Source of the DNA: Merluccius polli
Taxonomy: Eukaryota > Chordata > Actinopteri > Gadiformes > Merlucciidae
Reading direction: 5' to 3'
Assembly: GCA_030340625.1 (NCBI GenBank)
Contig: JAOPHQ010000598.1
Coordinates: 1-64,000, forward strand
DNA: 64,000 bases
The translations under genes and the position numbers were made by a program. Within the stretch, counting starts at the first letter, position 1. The number at the start of each line of letters is the position of its first letter. The notes beneath the pieces were generated by a model, which was not told the origin of the DNA, did no database searches, and worked only from the letters and a program-made list of their open reading frames with translations. Shown here piece after piece: positions 12,001-23,568 of this stretch.

Positions 12001-15000
12001 CCTACCCCTACCTGCACCTTAATGTATCTGAAGTCACTGTGAATCGTATAGGACAAACAAACAGCATCTGCTAAACCAGTGGCTCTCAAACTTCTACTAT
12101 TACTGTTACCAATGTACCCCCGCTAAGATTTTTTTTCCAGCCAAGTACCCCTTTCACCAGAACAAAACATTTTGGGGAGGGAAAAAATTTTAAAACTAAT
12201 ACAATAGTTAAGTGTTCAGATTTACTTAATTGTAGTAAAGGGGGTATTCAGCTTCAATTCATTTTATTAAGGGGGTATTCAGCTTCAATTCATTTTATTA
12301 AGGTGGAATTATTTTCATAACCAATATTAAAACAACAAAAAAAGAAATGTTGCGAGTACCCCCTGCAATCCTTCAAAGTACCCCTAGGGGTACACGTACC
12401 GCCATTTGAGAAACACTGCGCGAAACAACTACATAGTAAATAGCGAACAGCACAAATCGGAATGAGACGACATGAAGCAGAAAACGACAGGACGCCGATG
12501 CAGAGAGAAGACCCAGACGCGTCCTTCCCGGCGGCGTTGGGGCTCACCGGACAGAAGTAGGTGTTCACGGCGATGTGCCGGGCCACGCGCTGGTTCTCGG
12601 CCGACAGCGACATGATGAGCAGCAGGGCGTCGCGGGCCTGCTGCCCCACGCCGCCCTCCCGGTGCAGGAAGGGGATGAGCAGGGAGAAGATGAGGAAGTT
12701 GGCGGCGCCCTGGTCCTCGCTGGTGTGGAAGAAGAGCTCCAGCACCGAGGGGTCCTTGGCCAGCACGCCGCACAGCTGGTGCAGCAGCAGCACCAGCTGG
12801 GCCTCCACGGCGGGCGCCTCCGTCGCCGCGCACGCCGACAGCAGCATCATGAGCGGCCGCAGCACGGGCTTGTGGTGGAGCAGGGGCTGCCGCGCCTGCC
12901 CCACCAGCGCCTCGTACATCCTCAGCTGCTCCAGCTTCATGTCGTCGGAGAACTCCCGCCGCAGGCTCCACACGAACAGCCGCTCCATCACGTTCTCCAG
13001 CACCACGAACTCCAGGATGGGGCCCATGGCGCCCTGGCGCCCGCTCTCCTCCTCCATCAGCAGGAAGAGCATGTGCTCCACGTAGTTCTGCACTGCGCTC
13101 GCCTCGTCCACGCTGGGCACCGGGCCGAAGCGGATGCCGCCGCCGCCGCCGCCGCCCAGGCTGATGCTCGCCAGCAAAGGGAGACCGCCGCCGCCGCTAC
13201 GGAGAGGGTCATGCTTCTCGAGGATCTTCACCACCTGAAGGAGAAGAGGGGGAAAGGAGGAGGAGCAGAGGAATGAGCTCATGTGTTTATAATAACAGGC
13301 AAAGTGTTAAAAATACGCCCGCTCGTAAGTGCGACTTCGGGGGAATAAAGCTGCAGCTCCGGTGGCAGGGTTAAAGGGTAGATAGGCATTGCTTAGCACA
13401 GTGATTAGACAGTAAAGGTTAACAGTTAAATAACAGTAAAACTAACAGTAATTAGACAGTAATGGTTATGGTGGAAGTTACAGTAATTGGACGATATAAA
13501 TGACAGTAATTACAAGTTCACACAGTGGAAGACAGTACAGCATTTAGAAATAGTGGCAGCTGTGCTCCATAGCAGGGACATGAGAAGTTTAAAAAACAGA
13601 GTGAGAAACATAAATTATATGAAGCTTATCAACTGGAAAAGAATTCATAGAAACAGTGCACTGTGAATAATGACTTTGAGCTCACAGGCGATACATTTTT
13701 TCACGCACATCATGCATAACGCATCGACGTAGTAGAACACTCTGCCGCTAATGCCGGCCTATAGCTGTGTCTTCGGCGGTGAAAACACATGCGTGGGACG
13801 GCGGCACATGCTACATTTGCTGCGGTGCGGGCCTCCACTTAGCGTGCGCCACAAGTCAGCATGTTCTTTTAATAGAAACCTCCGTCAGCTCTCTGGGCTG
13901 TGCTGCTTGCTAAGGCTAACCCCCCCCCCCCCCGCGCGCGCCCGCCGCCCTCCCTGCTGTGGGAGTGCATTCCACCTCCACCTCCGTCTCCGTCTCCACC
14001 AGCTTTTGGCCCGTGCCCCCCTGTGGAGCGCCACCGCACCGATACCCCGAAACACAGCCAAAAGGAGCATCGTTCAATGACAACAACGGCCCTGTTTACA
14101 TGAGAGACATACCTAGATCCAACAACCGTTTTTTTGGAATTTGCGATTGTGTCTAGGTTTCAAAAACCCATCTGCTTACGCGTAAGGCATAACACTCGCG
14201 CGAGGGCGTCCGAGCCAACGGGCGTGACTCGGCCCACGCTTTTGTCGAGTCACGCTCGTGTAAAACGAGGCCAACGGGCCTCACTGAATGCATTCGGCGG
14301 TTCCCCCTGCTCCGGCTAGCGTTCAGAACCGAGATGGAGGTGAATAATGCCTCGATGGAGGTGGAGAAGACGACCAGACCGATTTCCATCTGTGTGTCTC
14401 TGCGTGCGTGCCGTGAAACAGTGCTTTGTGGCGGCTGTGTGTTGTGCGTCATTTCCCTCCCTTGTGTGCGGTGAGAAACCAGAGCGACAACAACAATGGC
14501 CCCAGTGTCCCTGGGCTTCTGCCGCTGCCATGGCGACGCGGAGGCGGCGGGCGGCGCGGGGGGGTTATCAACAGGGGCAGGCCAGGCATGGGGGACAGTA
14601 GCAGGGCAGGTGAATCATGTGCGTAGTACCGTCACGACAGAGGAGAGGAGAGGTGCGGGCGGGGAGGAGCGTGAGTTGAAAGGCAGAGGGAGTGATTGTA
14701 AACGGAGCTGAGCACACATAAGCCGAGCCGCACAGCCGCACTCATCCAATGGCAGGGCTCTGCATTATCAATAGGCGTTGTCGTTGTGTCGAATTACTTC
14801 GCCGTGACATGTCATCTTGTGACTGTTTCCAATTATATTGATTTGCAAGGAAAGCGGCGGATATTATTATCTGCGATTACCTGCACAGGTGATAACCGTG
14901 ATGATCTTAGCGTGGCTGTGTCTGATGTCTGCATTAAGGCATCGAAATGTGTGTGTGAATGCTGGACAGAAAGGGCTCAGGTTTATGGCAACGAATGCGG

Positions 15001-16433
15001 CGACAGTATCTCAAGGTTGTTCAAACGTAACATAACTTGCTCTTATCAAGCCAATGATTAGCTAAAACCACGTAGAAGACTCCACACAACTTCATGCTTC
15101 ATTACACTGTATGTATTGCATTTAAAGCTCATTGTTTACTATCAAAATAATGAGGTGGGTAGTCATTTTTAAACTATTGCCAATTTCTAAAGACGATGAA
15201 CTCCTACAGGACACAATTAGACTCAAATACAACACAAATACAACATCTTACAAGCCCTTTTCTTGCTCAATGTTTGGTAGGTATTTAATTCCAGAAACAA
15301 ACCATACAACTTCTCTCCTATACATAGGCATACTTTCACAACGCAGCAAGCTGCTAATGACCTACACTACCTAACCTTTTCTCTGCCGCCATCACTTTTG
15401 ATCTAGATGACTTCAACTAAGAAGAAGAAGAAAATCAGGAATCCACCCACGGTTCAATCAACCCTGGGATTACTCTCTCGAAAGCAATTTGGTTTGAAGG
15501 AAGGCTTGCAGTGAAAAAAGTGACTCAGGTTTAAATACAGGAACGCCAGCCCCTCTATTTTCCACAGAGGTGAACAGGGGTGACAGACTCACACTGAGAG
15601 TCCTATGAAGCCAAAAATCCAAGATGGCCACCACGACCACACTTCCAACACTTGGTTGTGGGCCAGAGGGGCCCACTCCAAGTTACTGTATAAGACTCAC
15701 ACCGAGTCTTATGGAGCCAATAATCCAAGATGCCCGCGACCACACTTCCAACGCTTGGTGTCGGGCCAGAGGGGCCCACTCCAAGTTACTGTATCCATTG
15801 CCTTGGCACAGCGCTATGGTGTTGTTGGAAATAGGTCTCTATGCTCTAAGCAGTGTTTAAGCATGAGCGTAAAATTAAGGCGCATTATAATACAACGGTA
15901 AAAACTGACTGGAAGGCTTATATATATATATATGCCACTTTTCTATCCTCTTACCTTTCTTATCTTTTCTTATCTATAGAACACTTCTAACCGTATATAT
16001 ACAGTATATGGTTAGTATGCATGGTCAAAACTGACTAGCTGTTATATAACGTGTTTCTAACCCCAAGCTTTGTAATAACCTATAGGGCTTTGCTAATTCT
16101 AACCCTGTTGCACATCAAACACAAAGTGCTTTACCACAATTGCCTCTTGTGCACATATACGCACACTGAGGCGGATCTCAGTTGTGCAAAGCAACTGCCA
16201 AAAGATTGGGAAGGATTGTTAAGGGAAGTTAGCGGTGGCGCTCAAGCACACCTCCTTGAACCACAACTGCCCCACCATCATTGCCCTGGTAGGAGAGAGA
16301 GACAGGTTGAACCCAGGAATTGTACCTGAGTCCAGTGGTTCTTGAACACGATCATGCAGGTCTCTGGATCCACGCCTTTGAGGACCAGAGGCTGCCCCTC
16401 TCGGTTTCCGTTGGCAACCATGGAGGCCATCAT
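4316..16433 (-). CDS. FHIP1A: FHF complex subunit HOOK-interacting protein 1A (FAM160A1), 11 coding exons
   Basis: FHIP proteins join FTS and Hook to form the FHF complex, which links dynein to early-endosome cargo. Coding exons in transcript order (minus strand): 16433-16326, 13234-12548, 11794-11636, 11516-11430, 10761-10594, 9335-9256, 8861-8653, 7842-6837, 6531-6353, 5461-5341, 4512-4316. All have GT-AG borders and compatible phases, and the stop is TAA at 4316-4318. The start at 16433 is preceded by an in-frame TGA at 16484-16482. Family landmarks read directly include PETCMIVFKNHW, QQARDALLLIMSLSAENQ, GLSGLYSSLP, NSLEFCNAVVQ, LELFLRSVSEPALL, LILRYLIPCNHMMLSQ, ACQVWSAPYDG, LLLTGILAQLAAYPQPLL and FTEFLKELAAIAQEH. 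Exon 2 carries a poly-Gly insertion. The sum is 3001 bp, or about 999 residues once one surplus base in exon 8 is discounted; the human protein is about 1040. Choosing 1A over 1B rests mainly on the SH3D19-RPS3A-LRBA neighbourhood. Confidence 0.93.
4783..4812. repeat. (GT)n microsatellite
   Basis: Dinucleotide tract in the last FHIP1A intron that grades into gcgcgcg. Confidence 0.9.
5725..5975. mobile_element. hAT/Charlie-like MITE, copy 1
   Basis: The element begins cagtgtttctttgaaag and ends agtttgaaaaccactg. These are imperfect inverted ends of the 'cagtggttctcaaa' type known from hAT-Charlie elements. Its interior (ctgcagggggta, ccctccccaaaatgttttg) matches the reverse complement of the copies at 12077-12418 and 38931-39619. 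It lies in the intron between FHIP1A exons 9 and 10. Confidence 0.65.
6001..6290. mobile_element. degenerate 'agggctgggcaat' repeat relic
   Basis: The segment opens agggctgggcaataattc and carries several tatcg(t/a) motifs, typical of an old fish DNA-transposon family with gatatcg-rich ends. Boundaries are uncertain and there is no coding frame. Confidence 0.25.
6606..6720 (+). mobile_element. possible tRNA-derived SINE fragment
   Basis: A B-box-like ggttcgattct follows a weak A-box-like stretch. The tail is not conserved enough to assign a family. Confidence 0.25.
7605..7630 (-). other. FHIP1A: apparent +1 frameshift inside FHIP1A exon 8
   Basis: Exon 8 (7842-6837) opens in one frame with EVYLDVSYLHYLYDARRG and ACQVWSAPYDG. 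It must switch frame to read RLRLRPLSIDTPP, NQQELEWDDSYDACP, KHIQEMRRTAVML and GSYIEESDFQDD. The switch falls in the run ggcgggggcggggcgg. The flanking phases require an exon length divisible by three, but the exon is 1006 bp, so it has one base too many or two too few. No GT-AG micro-intron is evident. A length error in a G/C run is the likeliest cause; a true allele or pseudogenising lesion is the alternative. Confidence 0.75.
8452..8479. repeat. poly-C tract of about 28 bases
   Basis: Uninterrupted C run in the intron between FHIP1A exons 7 and 8. It can form i-motif/G-quadruplex structure, and its length is unlikely to be exact in an assembly. Confidence 0.85.
8895..9118. repeat. (GA)n/(GGGA)n purine tract
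   Basis: Two diverged copies of a gaga block followed by gtgaggaggagcagagaggggtgcg, then a run of gggagggag units. It sits between FHIP1A exons 6 and 7. Confidence 0.85.
10016..10042. repeat. (CA)n microsatellite
   Basis: Simple dinucleotide tract in the FHIP1A intron between exons 5 and 6. Confidence 0.85.
10265..10284. repeat. (GT)n microsatellite
   Basis: Short dinucleotide tract in the FHIP1A intron between exons 5 and 6. Confidence 0.75.
10448..10564. repeat. (GCAT)n/(ACAT)n tetranucleotide microsatellite
   Basis: The tract is symmetrical: gcatgcat flanks on both sides of a long acat core. It lies just downstream of FHIP1A exon 5. Confidence 0.9.
11018..11093. repeat. perfect hairpin with 32-bp arms and a 12-base loop
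   Basis: The left arm 11018-11049 (starting atgagttcttt) is the exact reverse complement of the right arm 11062-11093. The loop is atataggcatac. It lies in a FHIP1A intron, immediately upstream of a LINE 3' tail. Symmetry stops abruptly at base 32. Confidence 0.95.
11100..11376 (+). mobile_element. LINE 3'-end fragment with (TTCTGA)-type tail
   Basis: AT-rich 3'UTR-like sequence (ttgcacatccccatattgca, attccttgtaagtg) ends in ggcaataaatc followed by tctttctgattctgatt. This is the layout of fish non-LTR retrotransposon 3' ends with short tail repeats. No reverse-transcriptase frame is retained. Confidence 0.55.
11893..12075 (+). mobile_element. tRNA-derived SINE
   Basis: An A-box-like gcggctagcgtg and a B-box-like gggttcagtatc are followed by a body with ctgcctaacctgcagg and the tail acagcatctgctaaa. 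The layout matches the copies at 31480-31632, 40254-40432 and 61958-62150. The hAT-like MITE at 12077 abuts its end. Confidence 0.55.
12077..12418. mobile_element. hAT/Charlie-like MITE, copy 2
   Basis: Ends are cagtggctctcaaac and tttgagaaacactg. The flanks tgctaaac and cgcgaaac are a plausible decayed 8-bp target duplication. Inside, a 31-bp unit beginning aagggggtattcagc is tandemly duplicated (about 12238-12299). It lies in the intron between FHIP1A exons 2 and 3. Confidence 0.75.
13917..14730. other. GC-rich intronic block with poly-C run
   Basis: A C run at 13920-13933 is followed by gcgcgcg and several CpG-dense stretches (14190-14300, 14520-14570) in the long intron between FHIP1A coding exons 1 and 2. 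Open frames on both strands are low-complexity and match nothing I recognise. It might be an internal CpG island or alternative promoter, but no donor or TSS signal is convincing. Confidence 0.3.
15588..15796. repeat. two-copy tandem duplication, unit about 104 bp
   Basis: Two adjacent copies start gactcacac(t/c)gag and end gggccagaggggcccactcc followed by aagttactgtat. They differ at scattered positions, so the duplication is not very recent. The gggccagaggggccc core is itself palindromic. Confidence 0.85.
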
Positions 16434-16545
16434 GGCGACCTGGTCATGGTCTGGGTTAAAGCATGGGCCTGTGCTAGGGGGTCAGGGGTCAGACAGGCCT
16501 CACTGGTGGCTGGCGGCGGACGTCGCTACTACAACAGCAGGACAC
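16434..16545 (-). other. FHIP1A: FHIP1A 5'UTR part of the first coding exon
   Basis: On the minus strand a pyrimidine-rich tract ending in ctattccag gives a 3' splice site with exon start at 16545. The exon then runs through 112 untranslated bases to the ATG at 16433. Two in-frame ATGs are adjacent, and a third lies three codons downstream. Confidence 0.55.
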
Positions 16546-17823
16546 CTGGAATAGAGAGACACAAACAGAAACACGCAATAGTTTAATAAAGCTTGATACA
16601 CTGGTTTTAAACAATCTGATTACAGTAATGTTAAGCAGTAATTAGTGGATATTGCATTTTTGTAATGGCAGACAGCGGTAAAAGATACATTTCCCACACA
16701 TCTCTCTCTCTCCCTCTCTCTCCCCTCCCTCCCTCCCTCTCCCCCTCCCTTTCCCTCCCTCTCCCTCTCCACCTACAGTAGCCATGACAGGCAAAGCAAG
16801 TAGAAAAACAATAACTGGGCAAGGGCAGTCGCATGACTCAATTAAAGAGAGGCGAGCGAGAGAGAGAGAGCGAGAGAGAGAGAGGCCTCCTTGTAGGCAG
16901 ACACACTTCAGCTCGGCGCTCAGTCGGCTTTGCAGAGGTCACCGGACCACATTCCTCAATGTTCCCGCCTGGTGCATATTTGGAATAACGGGTCCGACTG
17001 CAACAATGTCAACACGCTTGCAGCAGCAGGTCTGCTATCAGACCATGTATGATATCAGATGCTTACAATGTGCAGAACACAGGCCAAAGGGGATGTTTAC
17101 AGAGGGTTCTGGGGTTTAAAGCAGCTGCTTGGAAGATACAGGTTACTACTTGTTTGCCGTATGGTTGTATTAGGTTATATACATAGGTATGTCTATGGAT
17201 AGCATAGATTACAGGTGTATCAATCAATCATCATGTCTTTTATTTTCAAACTAATGGACCTGTTGTGATTTTGTTAAATTTGTAAAGGCAAAATAAATTA
17301 TGATAAAGAGAAATGATGTTACTTAGATTATGTGCAATTTAATGCAGTTTATGCATGAAATTAAAGCTGGTTGATGAATAATTCCCATTCAAAATGATAA
17401 AACACTTAACAGACACAAGACCCATGATTCTGTCTAGACTCCAGAGTGTCAATAGTTATAATTAAATAATTATTGCTGCGAGTGTGTCATAACTATAACT
17501 CAAACCGAATCCAATTCACACCATGTCTTTTAAAGATGCAACGCTCAACAAACAAGGCAACGTTAAGACGATAAACAATACAGCTGGACAGAGCCTGCCA
17601 CTAAAACGACCTCTAAACCAATCACACCCCCACCCCTCTTCTTCATTTGAATACTTTCTGGAGCGGCCAGTAGTAACCACTGATTCCTCACAACAAACTC
17701 AACTGGGCTGAATCATAAAAAGTCACGCACTCAAACGTCTACACCCAGACCATCTGCTTTCTGTTAAGTTGAGTCGAGGATTTTTCACTCAGGAATGCAA
17801 GCTAGCATGGCAGTTGTCCAGAA

Positions 17824-17836
17824 TGTGTGTATGTGT

Positions 17837-17884
<48 letters not shown>
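17824..17884. repeat. (GT)n microsatellite
   Basis: About 60 bp of gt with two at interruptions, directly beside the donor of the candidate 5'UTR exon at 17892-17961. Confidence 0.9.
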
Positions 17885-17888
<4 letters not shown>

Positions 17889-17891
17889 TAC

Positions 17892-17961
17892 CTCCGCCGA
17901 AGCATGGTCGGTTGAAGAGTCTTGGAATGGTTGAATTTCTAATGGGTGGTGATCCGCAGGC
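17892..17961 (-). other. FHIP1A: candidate non-coding FHIP1A 5'UTR exon with a uORF start
   Basis: A 70-bp block on the minus strand is bounded by an acceptor (ctctctcaatag) and a strong donor (GCGGAG followed by gtaagg). Spliced to the exon starting at 16545, its ATG (atgcttcggcggag) opens a reading frame of about 19 codons. That frame stops before the FHIP1A start, so it would be an upstream ORF. This is predicted from splice signals only; no transcript evidence is available here. Confidence 0.35.
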
Positions 17962-19600
17962 CTATTGAGAGAGAGAGGTAGGGCGACAGAGAGAGAGAGA
18001 GATCGATATAAATATATGCCTCAGTGTTGCAGTCAACTGTCAGCGGCATCAGGAAGTATGTGAGTAAGAAGCTCAGAATGTGAATAATCGGAGGGTGAGA
18101 AGAGGTTAGCGAGAGAGAGAGACTAGGGGGAGAGGGAGGGAGAGAGAGACTAGGAGGAGAGGGAGGGAGTGGGAGACTGGGGGACAGGGAGAGAGCAAAA
18201 GTGAGAGCGAAGACCAAAACAAAGTGAACATGTGTGTGTGTGTGTGTGTGGCGGGAATCAACTGAAAAATATGACAATAAAAATTATGAGTTGAAAACAT
18301 TCACGTCAACACGAAGGCTTGAAGTAGTTGTAATATATAAATACAAATCAATATTAAAACAAGCTCACCAGAATAACTGTGGAAGAATAACATCATTGTC
18401 CACAGCAATTAGTGCTGAAATACAAATGGTGTCCTCCCCCTTGTCGTGTGGGGCCCTGAGCCCATATCCCATAATACCACCCGTCCAATCAGAGCAGACA
18501 CAGAGATCATCTGACCTTGCTACAGTCTTGGCTCTCAAATTGAAACTCATTTGTCGGTTTTGTCACAGATTCATGGCCTGACAAAATCACTTCTATCACT
18601 TCCAGCTCTACGACAGCATTTCTGAAATGACTTTGGATTCATTACTTTTATGATATTATTTAGATTTTGTATTTATGTCAAATGTCTTTCAGTACTATAC
18701 GACAAATGCAATAAGAACAAAATTATTATTATGTATGTCGGTCAACGCGGCTATCCGCTCTCCCACTATCACTCCCTGTTCATCAGCAGTCGGAAATGTC
18801 CGCAGCCGGTCTCTGGAGGAGGGCCGGGCCGTCTGTGTTTCCGAGTTGGCTTGTGAGGCCAACAGGCTGTTGGATTAGCCTCGCACAGGAAGTGATTAGC
18901 CTTAATCACTGGACAATGCACTACGCCTGTCTCAAAATACTGGAAGAGGAATTCTGACTTCCTTTTTTAGTACAACCGCCTGAATATTTGCTTTATCTCC
19001 AGTGAAGCGCAGCACAAAGACCAATCTAAGACCAATAACACAACATATTAACATGCTAATATAATCAAATCAAATATAATCAAACATATACATTTGTTTC
19101 AGATTTCGAGAATGTGTGTGTGTGTATGTGTGTGTGTGTGTCTTAAACTAATTACAGCAATTTAGTTATTATGTGTATTTAAAACGGTTTGCTTAATGTC
19201 TCTGTAGACCAAGAGTCAAACCTAGAGCATAAACAAGACAGAATCGGTCTGCAACTGCCATGCCCAACATGGGTATTTCCATTAGGGGTCTAACGAAATA
19301 AAACCTCAGTTTCCTTGAAAACAGAAAACCAGACACTTTGGTTATGTTTCATGTGTAAAAATACCCACATTTTCAGAACATAAATGTTTAAAACGAGTCT
19401 ATGTCCAAAACAACCAAGGTGAAGCCATGGGATGAAATGCTTTGAAACACAGAGCCAGACAGTGAATGCGAGGGAGAATGTGGGATGCCAATAATGGATT
19501 CCTGATCGCTATTCACTTCCCAGTGTTAGACTAGGTATTAGCGCCAGTATAAGAGGATCAATCCACATTAACAGCATTACGTTACCCAGTCCTTGTATAC

Positions 19601-19623
19601 GGGGGGGGGGGGGGGGGGGGGGG
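19601..19623. repeat. poly-G tract of 23 bases
   Basis: Uninterrupted G run with G-quadruplex potential. Confidence 0.85.
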
Positions 19624-21352
19624 ACAGGGTGTGCTGTGTAATGCATGGTTGTATGGCCGTGGATTCTCCACAGTGGCTTATGCGCCGTCGAGCTGGCTTC
19701 TGGTGGACGTATCCAGTCTACACGTGGCTAGGCTAAGCTAAGGTCCCCCCCCCCCCCACCACCACCACCAGATTAGAGCAGTAAAGCGTTTGGCTCATCA
19801 GGGCAGGAAATTACAAGAGGGAGCCTTGAATTCATGCAATCCTGTTTTCCTTTTGCTAAAGAGGACGTCAGAATATTTATTTTTGACATTTCTTTGACAT
19901 TTTATTGATGACATTTCTTTCAGATTTTCATACCGTGTTTTTTTAATACTACCATTACCAAAAAAAGGTTTTCACTTGAGGTAGATGGGTTAGGGGGGGG
20001 GGGGGGGGAAAAGTCCACTCTCTTTGGCCGAAAATCTGCACCTAACGCTATACAGTATAACGTTTGTATAACTATGTAACTATAAAGGGTTATGGTACTG
20101 TGTCACTGAAGCCAACCCATCCTTCACCTGGCGGGTGTGGTCATACTACTCTGTTACACCAATACAAAGGAGGTATAGAAGTGCGGTTGTGGTTTTTGTT
20201 GCCTTATCTTCTTTTCATTTCAAAGCCTGTGAATGTGGTTTCCACAGACCACCGAGGTTTCACATTGAAGAGGGCGTGGCCTGTAGACAAATAAGGCGAG
20301 GAGCCCGGCGGCGGCCACACCCTCTCTGTCGCCGGGCTGCTGAAAGTCACAGTGGCGCGCCAGGTCGGCGTGCGTTGTTGCTGCCGAGCAACACGCCTTA
20401 TGTCCGCGGGGGGGGGGGGGGGGCTTCATCCTTTAATGATATCACGAATGAGACATTCCTGACATTAACTACTGAGCGGCGCGATCCAACGGTAACATGT
20501 TCAGACAATACTAGACTCCACTTCTTTACCAGGTTGATTATGCTGGCCTAGTCGTGGAAGAAACAAACGGCGCTCGCCCAATCAACAGCGAGCGTGGGGG
20601 ACGCGGTCTTATCTCTGTGCCCATTCGCTGAGAAGGTGGCAATCAATTAATCAGTGACACGTTAATCTCCTGCAGGAAGAGTTTTGAGTAAGAGATAGGA
20701 TAGTCTGCCACTCTTAGATAACTTCCTCCATGGATACCGCCGTAATACAATTCACCCAACCGCAACAACAACCACAACAGCAACATCGGCGTCACCAACA
20801 GTAGCAGCCATTAGGTGCTGACTAATGGCAGTATAGGTGTCTACAGTACAAACAGCTAATCAGTTAAGACTGTGGGGTGACATAAGCAGGAGTGCTGCCT
20901 CACTGTGTCGCATGGTTCTTATTGAAGAGCGGATAAAGTCAAAATAGGTTGTGGGTTTGCTGGGGATTTTCCAACACCTGCAGGATGGTTCAATATGGAG
21001 ACCGACTCCTATAGTTCGTGTCTTTATGTTGTGATTGATGTTTGGTCGCACTCTGTAACCTGCCATCTTGGTCAGGTCTCCCTTTGAAAACGTTCCTTGA
21101 TCTCAACGGGCCTAACCTGATTAAATAAAAGGTCAAAACAGAAAACATGGAGGAGCTCTTCTCCTCGCTGTGCTGTGTGATTCAGTGATCAGAGAGGGGA
21201 GGAGGTTCAAACAGACGTGGTTTAGCCTACTTTAGTCTACCTGGGAGGCACGCGGAGGGGGAGGCGACAAGAACATGAGGAGAAGGTTAATAGACACAGC
21301 AGTACTTTAATGCCCCAGAGAAGGAGACATAGCACATGTAACAACAGGCAGA

Positions 21353-21434
21353 ATGAAGACAGAAAGAAAGAACGACGGGCAGAAAGCACATAAAGGAAGA
21401 CTGGCAGAAAGAAAGACTGGCAGAAAGAAAGAAA

Positions 21435-21503
<69 letters not shown>

Positions 21504-21695
21504 ACGAAAGAACGAAAGAAAAAAAAAAGACAGAAAGAAAGAAAGACTGGCAGAAAGAAAGAAAGATAGAAAGAAAGAAAGAAAGAAAGAAAAGAAAGAA
21601 AGAAAGAACGAAAGAACGAAAGAACGAAAGAAAGACTGGCAGAAAGAACGAAAGAAAGAAAGAACGAAAGAAAGAAAGAACGAAAGAAAGAACGA

Positions 21696-21731
<36 letters not shown>

Positions 21732-21846
21732 ACGAAAGAACGAAAGAAAGAACGAAAGAAAGAAAGAAAGACTGGCAGAAAGAAAGAACGAAACAAACAA
21801 ACAAACAAACAAACAAACAAACAAAAATAGAAAGAAAGAAAGGGCC
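21353..21846. repeat. (GAAA)n tract with gactggcaga spacers
   Basis: About 500 bp of gaaa/gaac tetranucleotides is punctuated at irregular intervals by gactggcagaaagaaag. It ends in an (acaa)n run at 21791-21823. The long apparent open frames on both strands are artefacts of the repeat. Confidence 0.95.
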
Positions 21847-22192
21847 ATTCTTATCTCTCTAGAGGAAAAATACAAAAAACAAGCGATGCCACCACCAGAA
21901 GCCATGTGGGATTGTGAGCCAGATTGAAAAAGATCAAAACATGAATAAATTGAGGTCTTCAGAGGATTGGGGCGGAGGGGGGGAGGGGGGGAGGTAGAGT
22001 AAAACCTTGTCTGCTGTGGCCTGATAAGATGGGGGTCTGATCCCTGTGAGAGAGAACCAGAGACTACACATGCTAGGAAGGAAACAAGACAACTGTAGCT
22101 CAGAGCATGTTTGTGTCTTTCTTCCTGTCACCGATACTTGCATAGGGAGATCCGATCTTGTTTACCTCTAGGCTTTGTTTTCTTTTCTGTCC

Positions 22193-22196
<4 letters not shown>

Positions 22197-22222
<26 letters not shown>
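22197..22222. repeat. (GT)n microsatellite
   Basis: Simple dinucleotide tract. Confidence 0.8.
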
Positions 22223-22223
<1 letters not shown>

Positions 22224-23118
22224 TTTAGTCTCAGTGTGGAAAACCAGCATCACGGTACTACTTTAGATTCGATTGTAGAAGGCGGGAAAATCATTTCCCG
22301 ACGTGCTGTACATTCGAGTGAAGAAGTAATTGAAGTGAATCAGAGTCACGTTAAATTGAAAACACACAAAACATAACATACTCTGTGTTGTATAAACTGT
22401 GTAGTAGTGTAGGCATGTGTGATCACTTCCATGTTAACACAAGCAGGATGATGAGTCCATCCATCCACATACCACATATCGCACAGAGGATGATGAGTCG
22501 ATCGCTCCATGACTCAGAACTACAACATATACAGGATGAAGAGTCACCAAAGTCCTTCTAGGCACTTCTAGGTCCTCTCACTCGCGGCCATATTGGCCAC
22601 GCCTTTCGGCAGCTATTTGGTCTTGGCAAGACCAGGGCCCTATGTAAATGTGTAGGGGGAGAGCTGTATCTCCATTTTCCGAGGTCTAAGGGGCATGAAA
22701 AACACATGTTTGAATTCACGATGAAAAACAGACTAAAATCGCTGAAAGGGTTTGTATCAAATTAACATTTTTAAAGCCCTTTTTTTTTATTTACAGGTAA
22801 TCTTGGACTGCGCATGCGCAATGCTTCACGACACAGTTTTCATCACTAACAGCAAGACGTCATCGCTCACGGTCAGCTATCCCAGATCATGCCGCAATTT
22901 TGGATGAAGCAAGAGATCAACAACGTAACTTTAACCTTGCCTCCAGCTGCTGGTTCTTCGTGACCGTGTAGGACCTGCAAAATGATTGGAGCAACGGCAC
23001 CGGGAAGAGGCGGGACGTGTGCAAACAACTGCCATCTTGGCGTTACAAAGTTTCCCCCATGCATTTCAATGGGTGATTTTTTCTGTGATGTGTCTCCTCC
23101 TTCTATAGTGTCTCTGGA

Positions 23119-23207
23119 GTCACTCCATCCACATCTCAGAACTACAACATATAGAGGATGAAGAGTCACTCCATCCACATCTCAGAACTACAACATATAG
23201 AGGATGA
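23119..23207. repeat. 46-bp tandem repeat, two copies
   Basis: Two near-identical units begin gtcactccatccacatctc and contain agaactacaacatatagagg. A related single copy with cagaactacaacatatacag lies near 22515-22550, so the sequence is dispersed locally. Confidence 0.85.
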
Positions 23208-23529
23208 CCAATCAATGATCAATCAATGCTGCTGTGCCACACTCATCATCATCATCGTCATCATCACCGAGAAACTTAATTGACCAATAAGAACACTGTA
23301 TTTATGACGCGGTTATTCATCAACAACACGTTTTTAAACTGCTGTTTAAAAGGTTTGATTCCCTCTTATACAGGTCTGGGGTTTAGGTTTAACAAGTGGA
23401 GGCTTGTTTTCCCGAGATCACGAGAGTCGATGCAAAAGAGACGCAAATCTACAGTACACGCCGTGGGCAGTAGGTAAAGCAGCAAATATTAACGTTTCTG
23501 TTCATGTCCAACCTATCCTGCTCCCCTTT

Positions 23530-23568
<39 letters not shown>

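Noticed and set aside
12575..13276. 233-codon plus-strand frame rich in His/Gln/Arg
   Set aside because: Antisense shadow of FHIP1A exon 2.
20064..20551. Possible small gene in the 20-kb GC-rich patch
   Set aside because: Overlapping short frames with no conservation recognised, interrupted by a poly-G run, and no splice context.
21237..21905. Long open frames on both strands over the GAAA tract
   Set aside because: They are translations of a tetranucleotide repeat (FLSF/KERK) with no other content.
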